The notes: a model not told the origin generated them from the letters alone. Positions 6,478 to 15,107 are shown, counted from the first letter of the stretch. The stretch is DNA of 20,849 bases from an uncultured Vogesella sp. (GCA_946479405.1 CAMLGD010000034.1:1-20849), one strand, 5' to 3'. Translations and numbers: made by a program.

Positions 6478-7203
6478 ATGGATGCCTTGATCTACACGGT
6501 AATGAGCGGCGCCAGCCGCGCGCTGCACGCACAGCAGGTGCACGCCAACAATATGGCCAACGTGGAAACCACCGGTTTCCGCGCCGACCTGGAAGTGGCG
6601 CAGTCGCAGCAGGTGCCGGGCTACGGCTATGACGACCGCCACCTGGCCTCGCTGCAGGCCAACGCCGTCAACGCCGCCAGCGGCACGCTGGTGCAGACCG
6701 GCCGCGAGCTGGACGTGGCGCTGCGTGGCCCCGGCTATTTCACCGTTGGTTACCGCGGTGGCGAAGCCTATACCCGCGGCGGCAATTTCGAGGTCGATGC
6801 CGACGGTGCGCTGAGCCTGAACGGCCGCCCGGTACTGGGCGACGGCGGTGCCATCGTGCTGCCGCCGTACGACCGGCTGAGCATCGGCCAGGACGGCATG
6901 ATCAGCATCGTGCCGCCCGGTGGCAGCGAGGCGCAGGCGGTGGACCGGCTGAAGCTGGTAAATCCGCCGGCCGCCGGGGTGGTGAAAAACGAGGCCGGCC
7001 TGATCGTGCCGCGCAGCGGTCAGACGCTGGAGGCAGACGACAGCGTGCGGGTACAGGGCGGCCATCTGGAGCGCAGCAATGTGTCGGCAGTGGAAGAGAT
7101 GCTGCAGACCATGGGCCTGAACCGCGATTTCGAACTGCAGATGCGGCTGTTCAAGGCCGCCGACGGTATGGCCGACAGCGGCAACCGTCTCATTCGTTCC
7201 TAA
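6478..7203 (+). CDS. flgF: Proximal rod protein FlgF
   Basis: A 241-residue rod protein. Recognisable FlgF features are MDALIYTVMSGASRALHAQQVHANNMANVETTGFRADL at the N-terminus, GRELDVALRGPGYFTV in the middle, and ERSNVSAVEEMLQTMGLNRDFELQMRLFKAADGMADSGNRLI at the C-terminus. It lies 3 bases after flgE and 9 before flgG. A ribosome binding site is not obvious, so expression may depend on coupling with flgE. Confidence 0.93.
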   Translation: MDALIYTVMSGASRALHAQQVHANNMANVETTGFRADLEVAQSQQVPGYGYDDRHLASLQANAVNAASGTLVQTGRELDVALRGPGYFTVGYRGGEAYTRGGNFEVDADGALSLNGRPVLGDGGAIVLPPYDRLSIGQDGMISIVPPGGSEAQAVDRLKLVNPPAAGVVKNEAGLIVPRSGQTLEADDSVRVQGGHLERSNVSAVEEMLQTMGLNRDFELQMRLFKAADGMADSGNRLIRS

Positions 7204-7212
7204 GGAGTCAAC

Positions 7213-8001
7213 ATGAATCCGGCAATGTGGATCAGCAAGACCGGCATCCAGGCGGAAGACGCCCGCCTGCAGGCCATCGCCAACAACCTGGCCAACGTCA
7301 ATACCGTCGGCTTCAAGCGCGACCGCATGGTGTTCGAGGATCTGTTCTACCAGATCGACCAGCAGCCGGGCGCGCAGAACGGCGCCAACAACAGCTCGCC
7401 GTCCGGCACCCAGCTGGGCAACGGCACCCGTCTGGTCGGCACCCAGAAGATCTTTACCACCGGCAATCTGCAGACCACCAGCCAGCCGCTGGACGTGGCC
7501 ATCGTCGGCAACGGTTTCCTGCAGGTGGAAATGGCCGATGGCGACACCGGCTACACCCGCGCCGGGCAACTGCAGCTGAACGCCGATGGCCGCCTGGTGA
7601 ACGCGCAGGGTCTGCCGCTGCAGCCGGACATCACCATTCCGGCCAACGCCACCAGCATCACCATCGGCGACGACGGCACCGTGGCGGTAACGCTGCCGGG
7701 CAGCACTGCGCCGAGCGAAGTGGGCAAGCTGCAGCTGGCGCATTTCGTCAACCCGACCGGGCTCTTGGCGATGGGCGACAACCTGTTCAAGGAAACGGTG
7801 GCCAGCGGTACGCCGACGGTGGGTACCCCGGGCGAGGGCGCCATCGGCAAGCTCAAGCAGGGCGCGCTGGAAGGCTCCAACGTGCAGGTGGTGGAAGAGA
7901 TGGTGGACATGATCGCGGCCCAGCGCACCTATGAGATGAACACCAAGGTGCTGTCCGCCGCCGACAACATGATGCAGTACCTGGCGCAGTCGGTGCGATG
8001 A
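7213..8001 (+). CDS. flgG: Distal rod protein FlgG
   Basis: A 262-residue distal rod subunit, the family's normal length. The N-terminus has [33 protein letters not shown]. It is followed by the FlgG-specific insert ([22 protein letters not shown]), which distinguishes the straight rod from the curved hook. The C-terminus is [45 protein letters not shown] lies at 7201-7207, six bases before the ATG. flgH begins inside the last codons (ATGA overlap). Confidence 0.95.
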   Translation: MNPAMWISKTGIQAEDARLQAIANNLANVNTVGFKRDRMVFEDLFYQIDQQPGAQNGANNSSPSGTQLGNGTRLVGTQKIFTTGNLQTTSQPLDVAIVGNGFLQVEMADGDTGYTRAGQLQLNADGRLVNAQGLPLQPDITIPANATSITIGDDGTVAVTLPGSTAPSEVGKLQLAHFVNPTGLLAMGDNLFKETVASGTPTVGTPGEGAIGKLKQGALEGSNVQVVEEMVDMIAAQRTYEMNTKVLSAADNMMQYLAQSVR

Positions 8002-8645
8002 AGCGGACGGCGCTCGTACTGGCCACGCTGCTGCTGGCCGGCTGCACCCAGACCCTGCCGCCGCCGCGCGCCGAGTTCGAGCCGCCGCTGCCGCCGAAGT
8101 CGGCGGCGCGCGGCGTCGGCGGCGGCGTGTACACCGCCGGCGGCGCCTGGTCGCTGGTCACCGACAGCCGCGCCTACCGCGTCGGCGACGCCCTGACCGT
8201 GGTGCTGGAAGAAACCACCCAGGCCAGCAAGAAGGCCGGCACCCTGCTCGACAAGAAGTCGGGCGCCAGCATCCAGCCCACCATCCTCGGCAGCAAGACC
8301 ATCAACACCAAGGTCGGCATCGACGCCGACCGCACCTTCGACGGCTCGTCCTCGTCCACCCAGCAGAATGCCTTGTCCGGCGCGCTCAGCGTGATCGTGC
8401 ACCAGGTGCTGCCCAACGGCCTGCTGCTGGTGAAGGGCGAGAAGCAGCTCACCCTCAACCAGGGCGAGGAGTACCTGCAACTGGCGGGCTACGTCCGCGT
8501 CGACGACATCGATACCGACAACCGCGTGTCGTCGCAGCGCATCGCCAACGCGCGCATCGCCTACTCCGGCCGGGGCGTCCTGAGCGACGCCAACGCCCCG
8601 GGCTGGCTGACGCGCTTCTTCACCAGCCCATGGATGCCGTTCTGA
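7998..8645 (+). CDS. flgH: L-ring lipoprotein FlgH
   Basis: A 215-residue outer-membrane lipoprotein that forms the L-ring bushing. The signal peptide [16 protein letters not shown] ends in a lipobox with Cys16 as the lipidated residue. Family blocks seen are [68 protein letters not shown] and [26 protein letters not shown]. It overlaps flgG by 4 bases. The flgI start I prefer lies 9 bases after its stop. Confidence 0.95.
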   Translation: MKRTALVLATLLLAGCTQTLPPPRAEFEPPLPPKSAARGVGGGVYTAGGAWSLVTDSRAYRVGDALTVVLEETTQASKKAGTLLDKKSGASIQPTILGSKTINTKVGIDADRTFDGSSSSTQQNALSGALSVIVHQVLPNGLLLVKGEKQLTLNQGEEYLQLAGYVRVDDIDTDNRVSSQRIANARIAYSGRGVLSDANAPGWLTRFFTSPWMPF

Positions 8646-8653
8646 GAGACCTC

Positions 8654-9760
8654 ATGCCCTACCGTTACCTTTCCCGCCTGATGCTGGTGCTGGTGGCCGG
8701 CCTGTTGCCGCTCAACGCCGGCGCCCAGCTGCTGCGCAACCTGGTCAGCGTCGAAGGCATCCGCGAAAACCAGCTGATCGGCTACGGCATCGTGGTCGGC
8801 CTGGACGGCACCGGCGACAACTCGCAGGTGAAATTCTCCGGCCAGTCGGTGAGCAACCTGCTCAAGCAGTTCGGCATCAAGCAGCCCGAGGGCAGCAGCA
8901 CCAAGGTCAAGAACGTGGCGGCGGTGATGGTCAGCGCCAGCCTGCCGCCCGGTTACCGGCACGGCCAGACCATCGACGTCACGGTGTCGTCGCTGGGCGA
9001 CGCCAAGAGCCTGCGCGGCGGCACGCTGCTGCTGACGCCGCTGCGCGGTGCCGATGGCGAGGTGTATGCGCTGGCGCAGGGCAACCTGGTGGTGCCGGCG
9101 GTGGCGGCGGTGGGCAATAGCGGCTCCAGCGTCACCGTCAACCTGCCGACCGCCGGGCGCATTCCGCGCGGCGCCAGCATCGAGCGCGAGATCGCCACCG
9201 ATTTCGACAGCAAGCCGACGGTGAAGCTGAGCCTGAAACGGCCTAACTTCCAGACTGCCACCAATATCGTCAATGCGCTGAACCGCCAGTTCGGCCGCAT
9301 CGCCAGCACCCGCGATGCCACCTCGGTGGAGGTGCAGGCGCCGGTGGACCCGACCCAGCGCGTGGCATTCGTGGCGCGGCTGAATGCGCTGAACGTGGAA
9401 GTGGGCAGCGAGGTGCCGAAGGTGATCTTCAACACCCGCACCGGCACCGTGGTGGTGGGCGAGGGCGTGCGGGTGCGGCCGGCGGCGGTGTCGCACGGCG
9501 TGCTGAAGGTGGTGATCTCGGAAGGCTACAACGTCAGCCAGCCCAATGCCTTCGGCCGCGGTGATACCACGGTGACGCCGTCGTCCAGCATTCAGGTGGA
9601 GCAAGGGGTTGGCCGCATGTTCAAGTGGCCGTCCGGGGTCGGACTGCAGACCATCATCGACACCGTCAACAGCACCGGCGCCACGCCGGACGACATCATG
9701 GCCATTCTGCAGGCGCTGGATGAAGCCGGCGCCATCGACGGCGAACTGGTGGTGATCTGA
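8654..9760 (+). CDS. flgI: P-ring protein FlgI
   Basis: A 368-residue periplasmic protein that forms the P-ring around the rod. I choose the ATG at 8654, which gives a clean signal peptide ([25 protein letters not shown], cleavage after AGA or AQ) and has GAGAG at 8644-8648 in front. An in-frame ATG at 8630, inside flgH, would add eight residues. After cleavage come [41 protein letters not shown] and [36 protein letters not shown], all FlgI hallmarks. The C-terminus ([20 protein letters not shown]) is also typical. It is the client of FlgA. A dispersed 10-mer copy sits at 9608-9617. Confidence 0.95.
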   Translation: MPYRYLSRLMLVLVAGLLPLNAGAQLLRNLVSVEGIRENQLIGYGIVVGLDGTGDNSQVKFSGQSVSNLLKQFGIKQPEGSSTKVKNVAAVMVSASLPPGYRHGQTIDVTVSSLGDAKSLRGGTLLLTPLRGADGEVYALAQGNLVVPAVAAVGNSGSSVTVNLPTAGRIPRGASIEREIATDFDSKPTVKLSLKRPNFQTATNIVNALNRQFGRIASTRDATSVEVQAPVDPTQRVAFVARLNALNVEVGSEVPKVIFNTRTGTVVVGEGVRVRPAAVSHGVLKVVISEGYNVSQPNAFGRGDTTVTPSSSIQVEQGVGRMFKWPSGVGLQTIIDTVNSTGATPDDIMAILQALDEAGAIDGELVVI

Positions 9761-10113
9761 TGAAGACGACTTTTGCCGGCGGGCTGACCGCCAATGAGCA
9801 ACTGCCGGCCATCGACGGCGCGGCATTGGCTGCGGTTGCACCGGAGTATCGCCAGCAGCTGCAGGCGGCGGCAGTGAAGTTCGAGGGCATGTTCATCAAG
9901 CAGCTGCTGCAGGAAATGCGCAAGGGCGGCGAGGCGTTCAGCGACGAGGACAGCATTTTCAACAACCGGCGCGAGCGCGACATGCTGGATTTCGCCGACA
10001 ACCAGGTGGCAGACAGCCTGGCCGGGCAGCGTGCCTTTGGCATTGCCGACATGATCGTGCGGCAGATGCTGCCGTCTGCGCCGGCTGCCGGCGGCAAGGA
10101 CGGCGAAGGTTGA
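9760..10113 (+). CDS. flgJ: Rod cap protein FlgJ, single-domain form without muramidase
   Basis: A 117-residue protein that matches only the N-terminal rod-cap domain of FlgJ. AAVKFEGMFIKQLLQEMRKGG, then DMLDFADNQVADSLAGQRAFGIADMIVRQML, are the typical helices. Beta- and gammaproteobacterial FlgJ is usually about 300 residues with a C-terminal glucosaminidase. Here the reading frame ends shortly after the cap domain with a normal stop and a Gly/Lys-rich tail, and no muramidase remnant follows. The enzyme half is found at 2231-2929. The start overlaps the flgI stop by one base (TGATG). Single-domain FlgJ with a separate hydrolase is known in alphaproteobacteria, which supports this being a working arrangement and not a truncation. 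Confidence 0.9.
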   Translation: MKTTFAGGLTANEQLPAIDGAALAAVAPEYRQQLQAAAVKFEGMFIKQLLQEMRKGGEAFSDEDSIFNNRRERDMLDFADNQVADSLAGQRAFGIADMIVRQMLPSAPAAGGKDGEG

Positions 10114-10122
10114 TTTAAGTTT

Positions 10123-10141
10123 GGGCGGCGCTTGGTCGCCC
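10123..10141. repeat. Hairpin in the flgJ-flgK gap
   Basis: GGGCGGC (10123-10129), a five-base loop, then GTCGCCC (10135-10141) form a 7-bp stem with one G-U pair. It is not followed by a T-run. It is the only hairpin in the 58-base gap, the longest gap in the flgB-L run, and sits about 30 bases before flgK. It could protect or partition the operon mRNA between the hook-basal-body genes and the junction proteins. Confidence 0.5.
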
Positions 10142-10171
10142 TGAGAGCAAAAGACCTTAACGGTATTCCCC

Positions 10172-11548
10172 ATGAGCATGATCAATATCGCGCTGTCCGG
10201 CGCCGTGGCGTCGCAGGCGGCGCTGAACGCCAGCAGCCAGAACATCGCCAACGTGATGACGCCCGGCTACACCCGCCAGGGCGTGCTGCTGGCGGCGCAA
10301 CAGCCGTTGATGTCCGGCGCCGTCACCGCCGGCAGCGGCGTACAGGTCACGTCGCTGCTGCGCTTTGCCGACAGCTACAAGAGCCAGCAGCTGTGGGCGG
10401 CCAACTCGCAGCTGGGCGCGCACGACACCATGCAGCCGTACCTGACGCAGCTGGAACAGGTAATGAACAGCAGCACCGCCAGCATCAACGTTGGCCTCGA
10501 CGGTTTCTTCCGCGCCTTGAACGCGGCCAGCGTGGACCCGTCCTCCAGCCCGCTGCGGCAGCAGGTGCTGACCTCGGCCGGCGCGCTGGCGCAAAGCTTC
10601 AACAGCCTGTCGCAGGTGCTGGTGAACCAGCGCACGGCGGTGGACGCGCAGCGCGGCAGCATGGTGACGCAGATCAACTCGCTAAGCAGCGCGGTGGCCA
10701 AGCTCAACCAGGAAATCACCGCGGCGCAGGCGCGCGGCATCAATGCCTCCGGCCTGATCGACCAGCGCGATCTGTCCATCGACGAGCTGGCCAAGCTGGC
10801 GGGGATCCAGGTGATGGATCAGCCCAACGGCGCGCGCAATGTGGCGCTGCTCAGCGGCCCGCCGCTGGTGGCCGACGGCCTGGCCGCCACGCTGGCGGTG
10901 CAGGGCACGGCCAGTGGCGCGCAAGTGCTGACGCTGCAGTTTGCCAAGGAGAGCTTCACCCTCAGTGACGCGCAGATGGGCGGCCAGCTGGGCGGCCTGG
11001 GGCAGATGGAACAGCAGGTGCTGGTGCCGCTGCAGCAGTCGCTGGCCGACATGGCTGCCGGCGTGGCGGGCGGCGTCAACGCGCAGTTGGCCGCCGGCTT
11101 TACCCCGGCCGGCGCGGCCGGTGGGCCGTTGTTCAGCTACGCCGCCGGCAGCAGCAGCCCGCTGGCGGTGGTGGCCGGGCTGCAGGCGCAGGATCTGGCG
11201 TTTTCCGGCAATGCCGGCACTCCGGGCGACAGCAGCAATCTGCTGCAGATCATCGGTCTGCGCGGCCAGGCGCTGAGCATCAGCGGCCTGGGCTCTGTGA
11301 CGCTGGGCGATGCCTACACCCAGCTGCTGGGCCGGCTGGGCACCCAGAGCCAGCAGAACCAGACCGCGCTGACCACCGCACAAACCGTGCGTACCCAGGC
11401 CGAGGAAAGCTGGAAATCCACCAGCGGCGTCAGCCAGGACGAAGAAGCTACCAACCTGGTGCAGTACCAGCAGATGTACCAGGCCAACATGAAAGTCATC
11501 GCCGTGGCCAACCAGCTGTTCGACAGCACCATGGCCATGATGTCCTGA
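10172..11548 (+). CDS. flgK: Hook-filament junction protein FlgK (HAP1)
   Basis: A 458-residue junction protein, shorter than E. coli FlgK (about 547), so part of the variable outer domains is probably missing. The N-terminal IALSGAVASQAALNASSQNIANVMTPGYTRQGVLL and the C-terminal EESWKSTSGVSQDEEATNLVQYQQMYQANMKVIAVANQLFDSTMAMM are the conserved terminal helices of HAP1. LVDQRD-type sequence (GLIDQRDLSIDELAKLAGI) is also typical. The region before the ATG (AACGGTATTCCCC) has only a weak ribosome binding site. FlgN is its expected chaperone. Confidence 0.94.
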   Translation: MSMINIALSGAVASQAALNASSQNIANVMTPGYTRQGVLLAAQQPLMSGAVTAGSGVQVTSLLRFADSYKSQQLWAANSQLGAHDTMQPYLTQLEQVMNSSTASINVGLDGFFRALNAASVDPSSSPLRQQVLTSAGALAQSFNSLSQVLVNQRTAVDAQRGSMVTQINSLSSAVAKLNQEITAAQARGINASGLIDQRDLSIDELAKLAGIQVMDQPNGARNVALLSGPPLVADGLAATLAVQGTASGAQVLTLQFAKESFTLSDAQMGGQLGGLGQMEQQVLVPLQQSLADMAAGVAGGVNAQLAAGFTPAGAAGGPLFSYAAGSSSPLAVVAGLQAQDLAFSGNAGTPGDSSNLLQIIGLRGQALSISGLGSVTLGDAYTQLLGRLGTQSQQNQTALTTAQTVRTQAEESWKSTSGVSQDEEATNLVQYQQMYQANMKVIAVANQLFDSTMAMMS

Positions 11549-11559
11549 GGATAGTCAGC

Positions 11560-12474
11560 ATGCGTATCGCCAGCACCCAGTACAGCGCCACCATGAACCA
11601 CGCCCTGCAGCTTGCCAGCGGCCACATGGCCGACCTGATGCAGCAGATGGCTACCGGCCAGCGCATTCTGCGGCCATCGGACGAGCCGGTGACCAGCGTG
11701 CGGCTGGCCCGGCTGGAGCGCGAAGATGCCGCCCTGAGCCAGTACCGCGACAATATCGGCGCACTGCGCACCCGGCTGACCAAGAACGAGGCGCTGATGG
11801 ACGGCATGGTCAAGGACATGCAGCAAGCGCGCGACCTGCTGGTGTGGGCCTCCGACAACGGCGGCAACAGCAATGCCGACGTGGCGGCGATGGCCGACTC
11901 GCTGGCCGCGCTGCGCGACAGCCTGTACTACAGCGTCAACAGCCGCGACGACGAAGGGCACTACCTGTTTTCCGGCACCGCCAGCAACCAGGCCACGGTG
12001 AGCTTCAACGGCGCCGCGGCGGCCGGCAGCCGCTACGCGTTTGGCGGCAATACCAGTCCGCAGCTGGTGATGGTGGGCAATGGCATCACCCAGGCGGCCA
12101 ACGTCAGCCTGGACGACATGGCCACGCTGCTGAACCAGCTGGACAGCACCATTGCGGTGTTGCAGGCGCCGGGGCTGGATATTCTCAACCCGGCCACCCA
12201 GGCCAGCATCAAGGGCAGTCTGGACCAGGTCGACAGCAGCATGAGCGTGGTGGCCAGCAAGATCGCGCAGCAGGGCGGCGCACAGAACACGCTGCAGACG
12301 CTGGACGACAGCCACGCCAACGTCAGCCTGTCCAACCAGCAGGCAGCGCTGACGCTGGGGCAGCTCGACTACGGCAAGGCCGCGGTAGAGCTGAACGGCT
12401 ACACCACCGCGGTGCAGGCGACGCAGAAGGTGTATGGCCGCGTCAGCCAGCTGTCGCTGTTTGACGCGCTGTAA
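11560..12474 (+). CDS. flgL: Hook-filament junction protein FlgL (HAP3)
   Basis: A 304-residue protein of normal HAP3 length. The N-terminus MRIASTQYSATMNHALQLASGHMADLMQQMATGQRILRPSDEPVTSVRLARLEREDAALSQY is the flagellin-like D0/D1 helix pair with the family P-S-D-x-P motif. YLFSGT and the C-terminal helix (QAALTLGQLDYGKAAVELNGYTTAVQATQKVYGRVSQLSLFDAL) complete the match. GAGGA at 11547-11551 provides the ribosome binding site. It joins FlgK to the filament. Confidence 0.94.
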   Translation: MRIASTQYSATMNHALQLASGHMADLMQQMATGQRILRPSDEPVTSVRLARLEREDAALSQYRDNIGALRTRLTKNEALMDGMVKDMQQARDLLVWASDNGGNSNADVAAMADSLAALRDSLYYSVNSRDDEGHYLFSGTASNQATVSFNGAAAAGSRYAFGGNTSPQLVMVGNGITQAANVSLDDMATLLNQLDSTIAVLQAPGLDILNPATQASIKGSLDQVDSSMSVVASKIAQQGGAQNTLQTLDDSHANVSLSNQQAALTLGQLDYGKAAVELNGYTTAVQATQKVYGRVSQLSLFDAL

Positions 12475-12491
12475 GGTGGGGGTCTAGCCAG

Positions 12492-13517
12492 ATGAAGCTA
12501 CAGCCAGCGTTTGCCGATAGCACCAGCTCCCTGGCCGGTAGTGGTGGCATTCAAGCCACCGGCCGGCAGCCGGCCGCGCGCGACGTTGGCCGCATGGCCG
12601 GTGCGGCCGCTACGCCGCCGCCGCGCAATGTGCCACTGAACAATGAACGCGGACTCAATGCCCAGGTCACCGCTGCCCAGCAGGCGCTGGGCTTTCTCGA
12701 CCAGACCGCCAGCCGGCTGCAGGCGCTGAAGCAGGAGCTGGGCGCGCGACTGGCTGGCCGGCCAGGCGATCCGACAGGGATGGCGCAGCGGCTGGAGGCA
12801 TTTGCCGCCGGCTGGTCGCGGCGCAGCCGGGAAACCAGCGGCAGTCTGGATGCCCGGCTGGGGCTGGTGCCGCCGGGCGAGGCGCGGCGCGAGTTCCGCC
12901 TGCGCGGGCTGGATCTGCAGGCGCTGCAGCAGGGCGGGACCGAAACGCTCAGCTTTTACCCGGACGGCGTCGGCAAGCCGGCGCAGTCGGTGCTGATCGA
13001 CGCCGGCATGTCGGCGGAGCAGATCGTGCAGCGTTTCAACAAGGGTCTGGCTAGCGCCGGCATCCGCGCCCGTCTGGCCGAGGACGGCGAGCTGAGTCTG
13101 AGCGTGGCCGAGGCCGACTGGCAGGGCGTGGTGGACAAGTTGCAGCTCAAGGGCGACGGCATCCGCTTTCCCGGTGGCCAGGCGCACCGTGTACGGGTGG
13201 AGGCGCAGGGCGAGGCGATCGAGCCTGCCGGCTGGCACAGCAACGATATCGCCGGCTTGCGCCGTACCCTGCAGCAGGTGGTCAGCGCCATCGCCCAGGT
13301 GGAGCAGGCGCGCGAGCGGGTCAAGCTGGCACTGGAACGCGCCGCACGCATGATCGAGGCGGCGCGCGACAGTGGCGACGGCGACTGGGCGCAGGCATTT
13401 ATCGATGATTTCAACCAGACACTGCAGCAGGGTGGTAGCTATGCGCTGCTGAGCAATGTCGCCCCGGCGTTGATCGGCATCAGCCGCTACCGGGTGGTGT
13501 CGCTGTTGGCGCTGTAA
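12492..13517 (+). CDS. Hook-associated-like protein, possibly LafW family
   Basis: A 341-residue protein with no signal peptide. Residues 55-110 are helical and coiled-coil prone (AQVTAAQQALGFLDQTASRLQALKQEL). The stretch PAQSVLIDAGMSAEQIVQRFNKGLASAGIRARLAEDGELSLSVAE (about 162-208) resembles the flagellin IN / hook-associated repeat, where a beta-strand, an S-x-x-x-I-x-x-x-N helix and a D-G-x-L-x-L strand follow one another. The C-terminal part is again helical. The position directly after flgL is where lateral flagellar clusters carry lafW, a hook-associated gene of poorly known role. Sequence identity to LafW could not be tested here, so this name is an inference. Its stop overlaps the next start by one base. 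Confidence 0.5.
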   Translation: MKLQPAFADSTSSLAGSGGIQATGRQPAARDVGRMAGAAATPPPRNVPLNNERGLNAQVTAAQQALGFLDQTASRLQALKQELGARLAGRPGDPTGMAQRLEAFAAGWSRRSRETSGSLDARLGLVPPGEARREFRLRGLDLQALQQGGTETLSFYPDGVGKPAQSVLIDAGMSAEQIVQRFNKGLASAGIRARLAEDGELSLSVAEADWQGVVDKLQLKGDGIRFPGGQAHRVRVEAQGEAIEPAGWHSNDIAGLRRTLQQVVSAIAQVEQARERVKLALERAARMIEAARDSGDGDWAQAFIDDFNQTLQQGGSYALLSNVAPALIGISRYRVVSLLAL

Positions 13518-14098
13518 TGCCGCCGCGCCCGCTCATGTCACCAGCTCGCGTCTGGCTGCTGTTGCTGCTGATGTTGGCCGCATTGGCCGGCTGTTCCGCG
13601 CAGCCGGATGAGGCGCTCGCCATCCAGCACATCAGCCAGTACGAGGACATTGCCGGGGTGGCACGCGCCGACAGTTTCCGGCTGGCGCGGATGGAGGCCA
13701 TCGGCGACAAACGGTACATCCTGTACTTTGCCTATGAGGTTCGCGCCGAGAGCGATTTTGAGAGCGCGGTGCTGAAGCTGGTAGACCTGATCGATGCCAG
13801 GCCGCAGCATTATTATCCGCCACAGCTGCATGGCAAGCTCGGCCAGCTATTGCAGGGCACGGCGGCGGCCAACACGCTGGCGCCGGAGCGACTGCCGCAC
13901 AGCTTCAGCCAGTATCTGCAGGCGGACAGTGCGACTGCCTATCAGGACAAGCTGGCGTATCTGCAGCTGGCGATCTATGCCGCCCGCGCCTACGGCTTTC
14001 GGCCGGACACCGAGCGGGGGGAGTTGCTGGAGGAGCGCAATATGCGGGTGCCGTTCTACCGTTCCCGCTCGCACGGCTGGTTGCCGGCGTATCGCTAG
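13517..14098 (+). CDS. Unrecognised lipoprotein at the end of the flagellar cluster
   Basis: A 193-residue protein with a lipoprotein signal: a hydrophobic run LLLLLMLAALAGC with Cys26 as the predicted lipidated residue, followed by Ser-Ala, which does not suggest inner-membrane retention. An ATG six codons later (13535) would also give a good signal (Cys20). The TAATG overlap with the previous stop favours the first ATG. The mature part is helical, with no family I recognise. It ends in an aromatic and basic tail (MRVPFYRSRSHGWLPAYR). Its translational coupling to the flagellar genes suggests a role at the motor or envelope, but I cannot name one. Its stop touches the convergent cysB stop with no base between. 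Confidence 0.75.
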   Translation: MPPRPLMSPARVWLLLLLMLAALAGCSAQPDEALAIQHISQYEDIAGVARADSFRLARMEAIGDKRYILYFAYEVRAESDFESAVLKLVDLIDARPQHYYPPQLHGKLGQLLQGTAAANTLAPERLPHSFSQYLQADSATAYQDKLAYLQLAIYAARAYGFRPDTERGELLEERNMRVPFYRSRSHGWLPAYR

Positions 14099-15037
14099 TT
14101 ATTCGTCTTCGTCGCCGTGGTGCAGCGCGTTATCCACGGCCTTGCGCGTCAGGTGCGGGGCGAACAGCTCCACGAAGGTGTAGGCGTAGCCGCGCAGGTA
14201 GGCATCCTTGCGGATGCCGATCTTGGTGGTGGACGGCTCGAACAGGTGGCCGGCCTCTCGCGCATCCAGCCCCTGGTCCTGTTCCGGCTCGAACGCCATG
14301 CTGGCGATGATGCCGATGCCCAGCCCCAGTCGCACGTAGGTCTTGATCACGTCGGTGTCGATGGCGGTGAGCACCACGTTGGGGGTGAGGCCGGCGTTGT
14401 GGAACGACTGGTTGATCTTGGAGCGGCCGGCAAAGGCGAAATCGTAGGTGATGATCGGGTAAGAGGCGATGTCGGCCAGCGTCATCGGGCGCTCCAGCGC
14501 CAGCAGCGGGTGCCCTTTGGGTGCCACTACGCTGCGGTTCCATTCGTAGCACGGCAACATCGCCAGTTCCTTGTACAGCGAGATGCCTTCGGTGGCGATG
14601 GCCAGATCAGCCTCGCCGGATACCACCATGTCGCAGATCTGCGTCGGACTGCCCTGCTTGATCGACAGCCGCACCTTGGGGTAGCGCTGCACGAATTCGG
14701 CGATCACCGTCGGCAGCGCATAGCGCGCCTGGGTGTGGGTGGTGGCGATGGTCAGCGCGCCTTCGGCCTCGCGCGAGAACTCCTCGCCCACGCGCTTGAG
14801 GTTCTGCGCCTCACGCAGGATGCGTTCGGAGATGCGCAGCACCTCCTTGCCCGGCTCCGACACCGCTACCACGCGCTTGCCGTTGCGGATGAACACCTGG
14901 ATGCCGAGCTCATCCTCCAGCAGGCGAATCTGTTTGGAAATGCCGGGCTGCGAGGTGTGCAGCTTTTCTGCAGCCTCGGATACATTCAAACCCTGTTTGG
15001 CGACTTCGACCAGATAACGCAATTGCTGGAGTTTCAT
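14099..15037 (-). CDS. cysB: LysR-type regulator CysB
   Basis: A 312-residue LysR-family activator of sulfate assimilation. The winged helix-turn-helix is at residues 16-48 (GLNVSEAAEKLHTSQPGISKQIRLLEDELG). The effector domain has the CysB-type TTHTQARYALP block, KQGSPTQICDMVVSGEADLAIATE, YPIITYDFAFAGRSKINQSF and LGLGIGIIASMAFEP, and the length is that of CysB. In the family it binds N-acetylserine or O-acetylserine and activates cys genes when sulfur is scarce. It diverges from cysH-cysI-DUF934, its obvious targets. A dyad 18 bases before its start may mediate autoregulation. Cbl is a close paralogue and a possible alternative. Confidence 0.92.
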   Translation of the reverse strand: MKLQQLRYLVEVAKQGLNVSEAAEKLHTSQPGISKQIRLLEDELGIQVFIRNGKRVVAVSEPGKEVLRISERILREAQNLKRVGEEFSREAEGALTIATTHTQARYALPTVIAEFVQRYPKVRLSIKQGSPTQICDMVVSGEADLAIATEGISLYKELAMLPCYEWNRSVVAPKGHPLLALERPMTLADIASYPIITYDFAFAGRSKINQSFHNAGLTPNVVLTAIDTDVIKTYVRLGLGIGIIASMAFEPEQDQGLDAREAGHLFEPSTTKIGIRKDAYLRGYAYTFVELFAPHLTRKAVDNALHHGDEDE

Positions 15038-15055
15038 CAGCGTGCCCTTAAAACC

Positions 15056-15075
15056 GTTAGTAATTAAATACTAAC
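15056..15075. promoter_or_regulatory. Candidate CysB operator (dyad) between cysB and cysH
   Basis: GTTAGTA (15056-15062), six A/T bases, then TACTAAC (15069-15075) is a perfect 7-bp inverted repeat in an A/T-rich 110-base divergent gap. Divergent placement and a dyad close to the regulator start are normal for LysR-type sites that repress the regulator and activate the neighbour. Binding by CysB is an inference from context. Confidence 0.6.
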
Positions 15076-15107
15076 ACAATATTCTTTTCGGACTTAAAGG
15101 CTTTGGC

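Noticed and set aside
5095..7743. An 882-residue open frame on the minus strand across flgE-flgG
   Set aside because: It mirrors well-supported flgD-flgG genes on the plus strand. High third-position G+C suppresses stop codons in this opposite frame, and the translation (His/Gln/Gly/Arg-rich) matches no family.
8630..8653. Longer FlgI start at 8630
   Set aside because: The ATG at 8654 has a better ribosome binding site and places the signal peptide at the N-terminus.
8561..9841. A 426-residue minus-strand frame over flgI
   Set aside because: It is antisense to FlgI, which has a signal peptide and all family blocks. The composition is shadow-like.
9760..10113. flgJ as a frameshifted or truncated pseudogene
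   Set aside because: No muramidase remnant follows in any frame before flgK, the stop is clean, and an intact muramidase gene is present upstream. A split arrangement is the better explanation.
10114..10140. Sigma-28-like promoter before flgK (TTAAGTTT, then 11 bases)
   Set aside because: The -35-like part fits but the expected GCCGATAA -10 is not there (GGTCGCCC), so I do not call it.
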